Origin: Oikopleura dioica
Taxonomy: Eukaryota; Chordata; Appendicularia; Copelata; Oikopleuridae
DNA length: 64,000 bases
Assembly: GCA_907165135.1 (NCBI GenBank)
Contig: OU015566.1
Coordinates: 622,501-686,500, forward strand
Direction of reading: 5' to 3'
Below the pieces are notes generated by a model. That model ran no database searches, had not been told where the DNA came from, and saw only the letters and a program-made list of their open reading frames with translations. This document shows, in pieces, positions 40,957 to 54,241 of the stretch. The translations under genes and the position numbers were made by a program. Each line of letters opens with the position of its first letter. Position 1 is the first letter of the stretch.

Positions 40957-42696
40957 CAGTGTTTGAAAAAACCCGCCCGCGAACCCCGCGGGGGCCGCGG
41001 GCGGGGGCCACGGGCGCCCGCGCCCCCCGTACCCGCAAGAAATCTCGGATTTGGCCCCCGCGCCCGCCCGCGCCCGTAGAAAATTTTTGATCTGGCCCCC
41101 GCGCCCTCCCGCGCCCGTGGAAATTTTTTTCGCGCCCGCGGGCGCCCGGGGCTCACCATAAATTGAATTAAGCTAGTTAAGAATGTTAGGTTTTCATCTG
41201 AAAAACTTTGCGTAAAATGAATGAGCCCAGTTCCTTGATTTATGAATAAAGAAACAGTTTTTTTTAAATAAAGGCCGTTTTGGCAATCTTTGACTGGAAA
41301 ATCAGCCGATTTGAATTATGAATCCTGACGAACATTATTGTCAAAAGAACTTCTTCAAAACAGAGAAATCTACCTTTCTCATTGCATTCTAAGCTATCGA
41401 TAGACCCCTTGTTTGTTAATTTTCGGGCCGTCTCAGCCCCGTTCCTTGATTTTTTGATTTAAGGGGCTTGACGGCCCTTCGGGCCGTCTCAGCCCCGTTC
41501 CTTGATTTTTTGATTTAAGGGGCTTGACGGCCCTTCGGGCCGTCTCAGCCCCGTTCCTTGATTTTGATTTAAGGGGCTTGACGGCCCTTCGGGCCGTCTC
41601 AGCCCCGTTCCTTGATTTTTGATTTAAGGGCTTGACGGCCCTTCGGGCCGTCTCAGCCCCGTTCCTTGATTTTTGATTTAAGGGGCTTGACGGCCCTTCG
41701 GGCCGTCTCAGCCCCGTTCCTTGATTTTGATTTAAGGGGCTTGACGGCCCTTCGGGCCGTCTCAGCCCCGTTCCTTGATTTTTGATTTAAGGGCTTGACG
41801 GCCCTTCGGGCCGTCTCAGCCCCGTTCCTTGATTTTTGATTTAAGGGCTTGACGGCCCTTCGGGCCGTCTCAGCCCCGTTCCTTGATTTTTGATTTAAGG
41901 GCTTGACGGCCCTTCGGGCCGTCTCAGCCCCGTTCCTTGATTTTTGATTTAAGGGCTTGACGGCCCTTCGGGCCGTCTCAGCCCCGTTCCTTGATTTTTG
42001 ATTTAAGGGGCTTGACGGCCCTTCGGGCCGTCTCAGCCCCGTTCCTTGATTTTTGATTTAAGGGCTTGACGGCCCTTCGGGCCGTCTCAGCCCCGTTCCT
42101 TGATTTTTGATTTAAGGGCTTGACGGCCCTTCGGGCCGTCTCAGCCCCGTTCCTTGATTTTTGATTTAAGGGCTTGACGGCCCTTCGGGCCGTCTCAGCC
42201 CCGTTCCTTGATTTTTGATTTAAGGGGCTTGACGGCCCTTCGGGCCGTCTCAGCCCCGTTCCTTGATTTTTGATTTAAGGGGCTTGACATAGGCTTGGAA
42301 CATTTAGTTGATCAATCTCAGTTTTGTCCCCAACCCCACCCACACCCATTGTTTTAAAAGTCAAATTATCTTAGTTTTTAGCTTAATTATGGTTTTTTCT
42401 GAGAGTTATTCTTCTATAATTCGCAGATTCATATCCCTCGAACCCGCGGGGCCTGCGGGCGCGAGGGTAACGGGCGCCCCCTGCCCCCGGGCGCCCGCGG
42501 GCGCGATTTTTTGCGGGGCCCCCGCCCGCGCCCGCCCGCACCCGCGCAAAATTCTTGAATCGGCCCCCGGGCCCGCCCGCAACCGCGCAAAATTTTGAAA
42601 TCGGCCCCCGCGCCCGCCCGCGCCCGCGGAAAATTTTGAAATTGGCCCCCGCGCCCGCCCGCGCCCGCGGAAAATGTTGCGGGTTTTCAAACACTG
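40957..42696. mobile_element. Non-autonomous hAT-like element, 1740 bp
   Basis: Inverted ends CAGTGTTTGAAAAAACCCGC and GCGGGTTTTCAAACACTG, flanked by an exact 8-bp duplication GTGTCAAC (40949-40956 and 42697-42704), as for hAT transposons. Inside each end is a GC-rich block of (CCCGCGCC)-type repeats (40970-41150 and 42430-42670), which give long but meaningless open frames. The core is a 16-unit minisatellite. No transposase coding. The element sits about 100 bp upstream of a gene start at 42808. Confidence 0.88.
41422..42289. repeat. 16-copy minisatellite, unit 54-57 bp, each with a hairpin
   Basis: Sixteen near-identical units, differing mainly by one or two bases in T and G runs. Each has the perfect hairpin GACGGCCCTTCGGGCCGTC (8-bp stem, TTC loop) and the words CAGCCCCGTTCCTTGAT and GATTTAAGGGGC. 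High identity implies recent amplification or homogenisation. Confidence 0.95.
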
Positions 42697-42807
42697 GTGT
42701 CAACACAGTTGCTATGACCGCCATAAAATTAAATACAAGTGTTATGAATTTCCCTTCTTTGGCAAAAAGTGGCAAGTATCTTGAACTCCACTGGACAAAA
42801 TTTAAAA

Positions 42808-43576
42808 ATGTCAGTCTTGTCAGATAACAACAACAGCGAGAAAGAGATGTATGACATCCACGAGGATATGCCTCTGTTTGCAACAAGCAGTGTACAAAAT
42901 ACAGAGACAAATAGGCGAAGAATTGCCCGCGAGGCTACCTCGGTATCTTTTTCCTAACGATAAGAAAAAATTTTCTCATCCTTTTCTAGGCAGGATGTCA
43001 AGAAGCAGCACGAGAAGCTGCTGTTCAAGTTGACGGGCCACCAGAAGACAGACCGAATTCTAGTTACAGTCGACTTGTGAAATGGCTTCCGCGGGATCAA
43101 ATCGATAATTTGAAGCAAAGAATCAAGGAATATCTCACATTTGAGGTCGAGAAAGATGGTGATGAAGATGAAAAGAAGGAGAAATTCCTCGAAAACGCGA
43201 AAGAACTCGTCAGGAAGGTGATGGACGAGTTCGAAATAGATGAAACTCTTTCGAAACTCAAACAATGTAGGAATAAAAAACCCATATTCTTTTTCATAAA
43301 CTCAATATTTCAGTCTCGATGGTGATTTTCCTCCACAAACTGATCGTTTACGAGCTGAACAAGCACGTCAGCTTCTTCCAAATCGGCAAAGTCTATCTCG
43401 GCGCTTTCACCGATCTCCTCTTTGGTTTCCTCACCAGCTTTTCTTCCGCCGAGTTTTCGAAGATCTGGAACGCCGCCATGAATGCAACTCAAAATTTCTT
43501 CAATGCAGAAATGCTCATTGGAGTCGGACTTGCTTCCTGTGCCTGTTTTTATCTGTACAAAAACTTTCAGAAATAA
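42808..43576 (+). CDS. Tail-anchored helical protein, tandem copy 1
   Basis: Start MSVLSDNNNSEKEMYDIHED at 42808. Exons join to give IAREATSAGCQEAAREAAVQ, SYSRLVKWLPRDQIDNLKQR, a charged helical stretch (EKDGDEDEKKEKFLENAKEL), a phase-1 GT-AG intron after KLKQ, then MVIFLHKLIVYELNKHVSFF and a C-terminal hydrophobic helix MLIGVGLASCACFYLYKN with a basic end, typical of a tail anchor. A paralogue with the same exon layout follows at 43827. The helical bundle plus tail anchor is superficially like Bcl-2 proteins, but I see no BH1 or BH3 motif and make no family claim. Confidence 0.65.
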
Positions 43577-43826
43577 ACATGTTTTCGAAGAGCTTATCTT
43601 TCCGCCAGGCGATTTTGTCTTGCCCTTTTTTCTTATTTTTGTCTTTCGAAAAAGTGTTCATGCGTCACTAGCTGAGCAAATAGCTCTGAGGCAGTTCAAA
43701 CAATGCTCCAACAAAAAAATGACTCCGCGGATTAGTCGACCAGTCATTAAAATAAACGCAAGCGCAATAATTACGTCTCTTTCCCTTTTTACAGCTTCAG
43801 ATTTCAACTTTTTTTTTCACTTTGAA

Positions 43827-45042
43827 ATGTCGAAGAAACACGAAGAAAATGAGCCGTTGCGAGATTTGCACGGCAATGTTGAGAATACTAAGGAAAACAT
43901 AACCCATGTCGCGGAAACTGCTGCAGACGTGAGTTAAAAATATTATTTTTTTGGCTATTCGATGTTGTAGTGGATAGTTTAAGGAGGTCGATATCAACAA
44001 TCGCCATTTTCCGTCAGTCTTTTCTTTCAAAGTTAAAATAGTAACACCTTTATTTTACTTTGAAAGCAAAAACTTTAGACCTTTCTCTATTTTTGTGGAA
44101 GCTGAAATTTCGAATTTCAAAAAAAAAATAAATTGACAAAATTGTTCGTCAAAGATTGCCAACTTTCCTAAAATGGTTATTTTCAAGACAATCGGAGGTG
44201 CCAGATTTGCATTGTAGCACCTCGAAAGCTCAAGAAATCTTAATTTTTGGCTTCTATAGGAAAGAGATTATCGCCTAAAATACATTTTGAGCCGAAAAAT
44301 TAAGGGGTCACTATGTGAAAAATTGGAGAAACCACTGAAAATCAATCCGATTCTTGATATATACCCCCTTAACGAGAAAAAGGAGATTAAAAGCGTTTTA
44401 AGGTCGGCCTTTTACGAGGAACCCAAGAAGCAGTCGACGAAGGTTCTGCCGAGGAGCAGCAGGCGCGCCAAGCCGATGCAGTGACCGGCGTTTCAAACTC
44501 GCCTTATATCAGAGATTGGTTCGACCGACTGATCACATGGCTTCCTCAAGAGCAATTCAACAACATCAAGAACAACGTTTCTGCGTTTATCAATGATGGG
44601 GTTTCCGAAGAAAAAACTGGCGAGAAGAAAAAAGAAAGGATCTTTGAAAATGCAAAGACTTTGATTGAGAGGGTCTCGAGCGAATTTGGAAGTGATGGAT
44701 CTTTAACAAAGCTGCAGCAATGTAAATGACACCTTTCTCGATTTTTTGTTCATTTTTTCAGTTTCTTTGATGATTATTCTTCACAAAATGATCGCGAAAG
44801 AGCTCGCCAATCAGATCAGATCGAAGCTGCTTGACATGCGCGACATTGCCCGAATCTACCTCAAATTCTTCAAAGATTTCCTCGTCCAACTTCTGTTCGG
44901 CTTCAATCCCGATGAGTTCCGTCAGATTTGGGACGCTACGATCGTCGCTGTTCAAAACTTCGGCTCAATAAGAATGTGCGTCGCTGTTGTGGTCGTTTCT
45001 TACGCGTGCTTTTATCTGTTCAATAATTATTTCAGAAAATAA
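43827..45042 (+). CDS. Tail-anchored helical protein, tandem copy 2
   Basis: Start MSKKHEENEPLRDLHGN at 43827; first exon ends at a GTGAGT donor near 43929. After a 490-bp intron come QEAVDEGSAEEQQARQADAV, RDWFDRLITWLPQEQFNNIK, KTLIERVSSEFGSDGSLTKL, a phase-1 intron at the same place as in copy 1, then LMIILHKMIAKELANQI, FGFNPDEFRQIWDATIVAVQ and the tail anchor MCVAVVVVSYACFYLFNNYF. Shared blocks with copy 1 (WLP..Q..N.K; ..IWxAxxxAxQNF; CFYL) show that the two are paralogues. Ends at 45042; AATAAA follows. Function unknown. Confidence 0.65.
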
Positions 45043-45201
45043 AGCAATAAATGACATCCGAAAATGCAAATAAAAAACAGGGGCTTCTCATTTTAGTGGT
45101 GCGCTGAGTCTCTTTATTTGCAAATACGTAAATATCATTGAGTTTAATAGCTTTCGCGAGTTCTGAAATCGTGAAGAAGAGGCAGGAATATCACTCCTAC
45201 A

Positions 45202-47008
45202 ATGGGGAAAGACGTTGGAAATTATATATTTCGGAGAAATCTGAGAGATGATGGAGCAGATTGTGCAAAGATGTTCTGGATTATGAGAAAAAGTAAAATG
45301 ATTTTTTTTGTGATGTAATCAATTATTTCTTTTTTTTTTGTAGAAAACAAAGAATACCTTCTAAAATTCATGAAAAATCGCGCTGCTGGCAAAAAAGAGT
45401 TCAAGATAATGGAAAGTCTGAAGCATGAAAATGTTGTTCGAGTGATTTCAAGCCAGCTTTTCAACTTTAAAAATGTTGAGTACTTTGGAATATTCATGGA
45501 ATTCTATCTTCGAGGCGATCTTGAAGAATTTCTCAATCGAAAAAAAAGTGACGAAGGAAACTGGTCTGAAAATGATGCGCTGAAATTTAGCAGCCAGCTT
45601 ATTTATGGCCTTTCTTACCTTCATGAAAATCAAATTGTTCATCGAGACATTAAGCCAAAGAATATCTTTCTCACAGAAAGCGATCAGCTTAAAATTGGAG
45701 ATTTCGATGTTTCAGGAGAGCTTTTGATTTTCGATTTTTGGCTCAAATTTCTGGCTTTTATTTCGAAAGCTAAATCAGAACATATCTCGACAACCCGAAA
45801 AACAACAAAAGTCGGGACGGAACTCTACATGCCTCCTGAGTCGCTGGACAATCATGGAGAAGAAAATCTGAGTCATAAAATCGATATCTGGGCATGCGGA
45901 TGTGTTCTTTATTATATTGCCTACCTAGAGCATCCGTTCCTTGAAAAGTCAAGATTTAAAACTTCCGCGAGAATATATGAAGGTAGGCAATCAACGATTA
46001 ATCAAAATAACCACAAATTAGTTGATGCAAAAGAACCCACAACAATTTTTCCGAAATGCCAGTCATTGATCGAGATTTGCTTGAAAAAAGAACCAGGGGA
46101 AAGAGTCGAGAACGCGATGATATTGTCTGAGCATCGCGATATCCGGAATCTGATTTGTCAACTTGAAGCAAAAATCGAACCTAATAATCTTTCTTTTTCA
46201 AACAGCTACGAAGATTGCGTTCGACTTGCGAATAAGAAATTGAAGAGAGACAAAGAGTTGCTGGAAGAGATTCTTAATCATCATGAAGATTTAAGAAATT
46301 TAGAAATCGAATATTCTGTCAAAAAAGTTTTTGATTTTATCGGAAAGAAGACGAAAAAAACTGTTGAAGACTTTAACAAAGCATATCCGAGAAATTTTCT
46401 TATAAAATCAAGACTTCAAGGAATAGGTTATTATTATTCGTTAAATTTTGGTGACGTTATTTTTGATCAAGGTTATTATTTTGGGGCCGACGATAGAAAT
46501 GTTCGATTCAGCAATGAATATAAAGAAAAATTCAAACTTTCGTTTATTTTCGATGCCGTTGACCGTGGAATCCGACACATAAATCTAAAAGTTTGTTTTT
46601 TTTTATAAACTTCTTGCCTTAAATTTTTCAGTTCTGTTTCGACAAAAGCATTGATATTCGACATGGCGATTGGGAAATTAAGTCGCCAAAACTTATCGAG
46701 TTTGACCCTCCTGTTGATGGAAAAGATTGGTCTGATTGGAAATTATCGATAAAAAATAACAGTAAGTCGAGCAAAAAAACCGAAACTTGTAGAAAAGATT
46801 GAAACGAAGAAGAAAACTCTGTGTTTTTTTAGGAAAGCAATTAAAATTCGAAGCGTTCGCCGAGAACATTTGTTATGACACTGGCGTTGTTTCTTCTCGA
46901 GTGGAGAATATTCAAAGCAAGACTGTCGATGGAGCAGAAGTTGTTGAAACTCCAGCTATCGGATATCTTGGATATCTCAGATGGAACATAGCGTTATTGA
47001 TGTCATGA
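45202..47008 (+). CDS. Ser/Thr protein kinase-like gene with atypical N-lobe and DFD motif
   Basis: Start MGKDVGNYIFRRNLRDDGAD at 45202. The N-lobe lacks a GxGxxG loop but keeps a plausible Lys (EYLLKFM) and αC region. C-lobe blocks follow: YGLSYLHENQIVHRDIKPKN (catalytic loop intact), KIGDFDVS (DFD in place of DFG), KVGTELYMPPES (activation-segment end) and DIWACGCVLYYIAY. The DFD block joins KSEHIST once a 54-bp GA-AG intron (45716-45769) is removed; left in, it adds hydrophobic residues in frame. C-terminal to the kinase are a helical linker and an unrecognised domain (GDWEIKSPK, GYLGYLRWNIALLMS), end at 47008. The layout resembles NEK-like kinases; activity is uncertain given the glycine-loop and DFD changes. 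Confidence 0.78.
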
Positions 47009-47399
47009 ATCACGATTCGTTTCATTGGTCTTTAAATAAAAACCAACCATCTCACATTTTTCAATTTCTCAAATTTCCTTTAACAATTCAGCTCTTTTAG
47101 ACAAGCTATTCTTTATTATTATATCTTGTCCCGAGAAGGCGTTGTCCTTCCCAAAAACAACCAAACAATCACTTAGTTACTCAAAGGTACTTAAACCGAA
47201 CCACTGCTCCCCTTTTATTTGATCCAATCGCAAATTTAATCCCCCTCTTGATCTCCATTGAGATCTCGCGAAGTGAAAAATGTTCCGCTTGAGGTACTCT
47301 TGTCGATAAATAGTGCTTGAGAACTTTGCTTGAAATTGGGACAATTCAAATTCTTTTTTGAACGCAGAAAACTTATTTTGGAGTGAAAAAGGAAAAGAG
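47009..47399. other. Intergenic, no gene seen
   Basis: Short AATAAA-containing 3' flank of the kinase gene, then the 5' region of the next gene. No repeats noticed. Confidence 0.45.
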
Positions 47400-48580
47400 A
47401 TGTTCAGGCTGAGAAGAATGAAACTTTTGGAACTTGATGATAGATTTTGGATTTATAGGCTGAGGCAATACAAGGTAAGATTATTTAAAAATAGCGACAA
47501 AAATAATATTTCAAAAAATAACCTTTTTAAGATTAAGCTTAACAATTATTTTTGTGAAAAACAGGTAAATAAGCGGTGACGTCATAAATCTTAGAAATTA
47601 AAAAATTTTGAAAATTATGAAATTCTTTTTTTTTGATAAAAAAAACTTTTTTTTTTCTTCATTATAATTGCCAAAATTATGATTCATAATTAAAAAAATC
47701 CTTTTCATTTTAAAGTTAACGCAAAAAAAAATTCACCCGAAATTAGCTTTGGTGCCATTTTTAGGTGACCCAAGGTGAGTTCGTTCCTAGAACGAACTTC
47801 TTTCCTCCACTTCAAAATCCGAAAATCAGCTGACTTGTTAATCCCCTCTCTAACATAAATAACTTCAGGCGAACGACGAAAGAGTAGCCAGAACCATGAT
47901 TTGGGAAAGGATTCTAAAATCTGAAACAGTTTTTTGTGAAATTTTTGAGAAGCGAGAAATTCTGCCCATTTTGGGAGACATGGAAGAGAACAGAGGAAAA
48001 ATCCTTGAACAGATTCTTTACGTCACCATTTTGCTCGTCCTTTGCTGCCAGAATAATTCCCTTGCTTCTTCTATCCGGTAAAATTTCATCCTTTATTTCA
48101 TTTTCAATCGAAAATTAAGGGCTTATTGCCTCCTTGCGCTGCTCAAGCTTTCTGAAATCACGGCGGACGCGATTTTCAACTCCCTCGACATTCTAGCGCC
48201 CTGTTTTCTCATCGGCTGGTATTTCTTTGAAGCCGTCCGTGGAATGCGACTGAATCTTCAATCTGTAGTAAGTCACATTTTCTTCATAAACCCCCCTTTG
48301 ATTTTCCCCTAAAAATCCCAACAAATTTTGCGTCGAAATTTTCATCCAATCAGAAGCCTCGATTCGGCCAGCCAGCCAATCAGCTGCCGAGTAGCCGCCA
48401 ACGCAAAATTTGTAGTTTTTTTGGCGATTCCTGACACCACCCCTTAATTTTCCTTTCTTTCACCTCTTTTCTAGCAAGCAAAACTCTCCTCAAATCCAGG
48501 AAACGAAGACTTCCCAAGATCGATTGGCGTTTCTTGCGCCAAAGAAGAGCGCGAAACTCAGCATCGTTACGCAAGATTGA
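47400..48580 (+). CDS. Multi-pass membrane protein, unrecognised
   Basis: Start MFRLRRMKLLELDDRFWIYR at 47400. A 390-bp intron leads to ANDERVARTMIWERILK, EKREILPILGDMEENRG, then hydrophobic ILYVTILLVLCCQNN; the next exon continues AYCLLALLKLSEITADAIF and LDILAPCFLIGWYFFEAVRG, giving two to three membrane helices. The final exon, after an intron holding MITE copy 5, encodes a polar tail QAKLSSNPGNEDFPRSIG and stops at 48580. No family recognised. Confidence 0.55.
48315..48437 (-). repeat. 146-bp MITE (family M1), copy 5, 5' end degraded
   Basis: Inner pair ACAAATTTTGCGTCG / AACGCAAAATTTGT and CCAATCAG boxes are clear; the left terminal repeat is lost. In the last intron of the membrane protein gene. 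Confidence 0.75.
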
Positions 48581-49959
48581 TTTGAAAAACATCAACTTTT
48601 TAAACAAAAATTTTGTTCGCCTGTTCATCCTCAAAAACTGCCGCATTTTCCTTGTAAATACAATCGCCTCAAAATCGACAAAAAAAAAACTGACTGACAG
48701 ACAAAATTAAATTTTCATCCCCTCCATTTCGTGTCGTTCAGAAAATAATGACCCGCTAGGCCAGATGGTCTGTGGGTGAAATAATTTATGAAATGGTCAA
48801 AAATTGATCCTCGATTTTCCCAAAATCTTCCGCGAAAAAACGGCATTGAAGCATTTTTCGTATGAATAGGGCGACAGTTTCTCCTCGCCGCAATTCACAG
48901 CTTGGAACTCAAGACCCTCGAATGGTGTTTTCTTTTATGTATTCTTCTTTATTTTCAAAAGAAAAAAGAAGCGCGGTATTATTCAAGCGTCGCTTGGAGA
49001 CGGAAGTTGGGCAACTTGCGTTTTTAAGCAATTTTATTCATGATAAATGAACTTTACTGCTTAATTTTCCAAACTAAAAATAATCCTCATCGAAAATTTT
49101 TCACGTTTGTTATCAAAAAACACCTGATCCTCAAGGCACTTTCCCGCCATGATTAACCTTCTGTAAATCAATCAGGAATCTGCACACTCATCAGAACCTC
49201 GCTCGTCCTGTGTTAATTTTATTACCCAACGCCGCGCGGGAAAATTCCCTTGGGTAACGGTCGCGCGCGCTTGCTGACTTTTGTACCCAAAGATCGAGGA
49301 TGGTAAAATGCCGCGCAACCTTCTTTTTTGGTCACGTGCTAACGCAAATGGAAAAATTTGAACTTGATGAACCTGTGACTGTATTACAGTAAATATCCCT
49401 CCGAAAAATAAGGTCGAGTTCAGGGGAGGCGTCTGGAACCGACAAAAAATATCGACAAATTTTGCGTGGAAATTTTCAACCAATAAGAAGCCTGAACTCG
49501 GCTTTCTAGCCAATCAGAAGCCGAGTAGCCGCCAACGCAAAATTTTTCGAATTTTTTGTCGGTTCTTGAGTCTTGAATCCAGATAGCCCTCCTGATTCAC
49601 AGGGGTTGGTTTTGAATCCCTTGAAAATTTATCCTTTTCCGAAAACAAGGAAATGACATTTAGATAAACCATCTAATGAAGCCTAATTCGCGCAACCTTC
49701 ATCTTTGCCCTTGACCCTTGAGACGGCCCTCGCTCACGTCTTTCCATTAAAAAAACGAGCGTTTTCATCTTGGGGCGATTTTCGTTTTTGTTTCCTCAAG
49801 ATGCGCCCGTCTTGGGCGCCCTCAGCGCCACCGAATCTCCCCTCTCCATCTCGAAGCTGCAATCTCAGAGCTCATACCGGCCCACGAGCGAACGCAGGAG
49901 ACTCTCTCTCTTCCTTGTTTTTTTACTTTTTTTAAATAAACACTCTTTTTTTTGTAAAA
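48581..49959. other. Long intergenic stretch before beta-tubulin
   Basis: No coding region seen. Contains MITE copy 6 (49428-49570). The 3' part must carry the beta-tubulin promoter and 5' UTR; a pyrimidine-rich stretch with several AG acceptors lies before the start codon. Confidence 0.5.
49428..49570 (-). repeat. 146-bp MITE (family M1), copy 6
   Basis: Ends GAGGCGTCTGGAACCGACAA / TTTTTTGTCGGTTCTTGAG with inner TTTTGCGTGG / AACGCAAAA and CCAATAAGAAGCC, CCAATCAGAAGCC. Intergenic, about 390 bp upstream of the beta-tubulin start codon. Confidence 0.8.
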
Positions 49960-51934
<1,975 letters not shown>

Positions 51935-52240
51935 ATTTCTTCCCCTGTTTTTCTTAGTTCCGTACAAGTAGGACCAATACGCACCAAAAAGATTTTTATT
52001 TGTTTAAATTTTAATACTTATCATTCCCGGGACATCTTTATTTTGTGAACTAACTGTTTGAAATCATTCAATTACGGTTTTTCAGCAAATAAAGACATTC
52101 ATTCCTCAACCAAAAAAATTATTCTATTGTCTTTTATTGTCGTATTTTCAGTCAGTTTTCTATCAATTGAAACGTCATACAAAAATAATTGAGCTAAAAA
52201 GACAACGACTAAAAAAGTGGAAAGAAAGACGGTAGAAGAA
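51935..52240. other. Convergent 3' flanks
   Basis: 3' UTR of beta-tubulin (AATAAA near 52088) facing the 3' UTR of the minus-strand folate-receptor-like gene. Nothing else seen. Confidence 0.5.
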
Positions 52241-53392
52241 TCAGCCCTCAGAAGAATAGTCTTCGTCATCTGCATGTCTAAAGTCGAAGTCTTTATCAGT
52301 TTTAAAATAAAACTTTTAAAAAGGCCGTACCGACTAGAAGGTGGGTTCTGGTCGGACATGGAGTAGGAATCATTTTGCTCTCCGTCTTCTGTTGATCGCT
52401 TTTTAGGCTCTGATGATGGGTTGAAAAGGATTCTTGGTTAGTTAAAAATCAAGATTGTTTCAAACCCGCTCCCGAATTTGCCGCGTTTTGTGATTTTCAT
52501 GATGATGAAGGCAAAAATGAGAACAACGAGGATGACCCCAAGGATGATGAGGAAAATGTGCCACCAAAACCACCAAGGACAGTTGTTTGGCCAAAATTCT
52601 TCAGGATGAAGATTTTCTAAAGACATTTCTTGAGCTTTGAAAGAAAGAAAATGGCTAACCTGTGTAAGCCATGCTTTCTAATTTTCTTTTCATAAGTTCC
52701 ATATTGTTATCATGGTCGCCAGGTCGGATACAGTTATTCAAATCGTTTTGTACCGTAATGATGTTTGGTTCGGGAAAGAAATTTTGGCAGAAATCGCGGC
52801 CACTTTTTATGACAGTTTCGAAGGTTTTGCATTTTTCTGAGCCAGTTACGCAATTCCAGTCTTGAAGTGGAAAAATATCAGGGTCTGACCCTCCCGTTGA
52901 GTAAAATGGATCGACATCGAGGCAGACGTGCTCGTATTTGCAGTGATCGTAGAACTCCTGGCACCAGTCGGAGCAAATTGGGACATTGACAAGTTCGTAG
53001 CCTGTTGGAGCTGGATCTCGATTGAGGATGACTGAATTGACTGGAAAAGAACTTTGCCAGGGGAAGAGATTCGGGGAGCAGCGGATTTCGGAAACGAAGG
53101 ATTGCATCATTTCTAGAAAAAATAATGAATAGCTTTTTTTGAAAATAAAATTTTACCCGAGCAAGTGTCAGAAACAGCATTGCATTCTTCATTCTTCCAA
53201 GGGTTGGCGTTGCATTGACCAAAACTCCACATTCCAATTTTATTGATCGGACGAGTGTAGACTTCTCGATTCGTCTCTACATCGCAGCAAGAATGATCTC
53301 GATGCGCGGTGCATTCGAATCTACCCATGTTATCATGTTGCTGAGGGAGATTCACTGGTCGGATTGTTGAATTGAGGTTTTGAGGGTCTTAA
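52241..53392 (-). CDS. Folate-receptor-family membrane protein, 5' end incomplete
   Basis: Cysteine-rich extracellular protein of the folate receptor / riboflavin-binding family, here with a membrane helix instead of a GPI anchor. Exons read NLPQQHDNMGRFECTAHRDH, SCCDVETN, CNANPWKNEECNAVSDTC; then EIRCSPNLFPW (the CSPNL block), VPICSDWCQEFYDHCKYEHV, CLDVDPFYSTGG, DWNCVTGSEKCKTFETVI and RDFCQNFF. After ESMAYTG comes NCPWWFWWHIFLIILGVILV, the membrane segment, KITKRGKFGSG, and a cytosolic tail with EPKKRSTEDGEQNDSYS ending in ADDEDYSSEG at 52241. The signal-peptide exon was not found upstream of 53392; MITE copy 7 lies there and may be inside that intron. Whether it binds folate cannot be told. 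Confidence 0.82.
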
Positions 53393-53504
53393 AAAGGAGT
53401 TATTTTAAAAAAGTAAGAAAATTCAAAATCAAGATGACCCTGTCCCCTTATTTCAGGAGAACAGGGATCCCCTTATGTCCTAAAAATATGGTTATTCTTT
53501 GGTT

Positions 53505-53636
53505 GGTGTCAGGAACCGACAAATTTTGCGTTGGCGGCTACTCTGCTGTTGATTGGCCGGTGTCCCGAATTCAGGCTTCTGTTTGGTTGAAAATTTCCAC
53601 GCAAAATTTTTCGAATTTTTGTCGGTTTCTGACATC
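53505..53636 (+). repeat. 146-bp MITE (family M1), copy 7
   Basis: GGTGTCAGGAACCGACAAAT at the left and TTTTGTCGGTTTCTGACATC at the right, inner TTTTGCGTTGG / CCACGCAAAA, with GATTGGCC. About 15 bp shorter than the other full copies. The rest of 53393-54241 has no recognised gene. Confidence 0.8.
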
Positions 53637-54241
53637 TCCCCGTTATTGAATCTCTTTACCTCTTATTGCAGAACATCTATCATTATCTGTTATCTGATAG
53701 GCATCCCTAACGGCCAGAAAAAGTATCAAACTCTTCATATTTTCATAAAATTGAGATCTGACGTCAAATTTTTTCAAGCATTCGATTTTATAGGCAGCGA
53801 TTTAGTTCAACAATTGTGTTGCATGTTGAATCAGCATTTTGCATGAACGCGCAGCCATAATGGGATGATTTTTGCTGGCATTGAATCAAAGGGACCTTTT
53901 TTGGGGCGGCTATTCAGAAGATTCCTCGCTTTTCAATGGACAGCTGGAGAAAAGCTTGAAGATTTTCTTTGATGATTTACATTTGAACATCAAATTTAAG
54001 AAGGCATGTATGACTCTTTATAAATGACTGTAACTCATTGCTTAATTGATTCATTTGATTGAACTTCGCGAAGAACTAAAACCGAGGGAGCTAAATATTC
54101 AATGAGGCAAAATATGATTTGTAGAAGATGCATATTTCGGATGTTATCGGCGACTAATCGATTAGCTCCAGGAGAACGTCCTTTCAATCACCCGTTTTTT
54201 TATCCGCAAAACTCAAGCCGAATAAAGAGATAAATCAGATT

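Noticed and set aside
40929-41159. Gly/Arg/Pro-rich ORF in the GC-rich block (and its relatives at 42308-42910)
   Set aside because: Pure product of (CCCGCGCC)n repeats inside the hAT-like element; open in several frames on both strands.
41422-42289. CRISPR array or rRNA-like repeat
   Set aside because: Units are head to tail with no unique spacers; it is a minisatellite.
42808-45042. Bcl-2 family assignment for the tandem tail-anchored pair
   Set aside because: General shape fits but no BH1, BH2 or BH3 signature could be seen.
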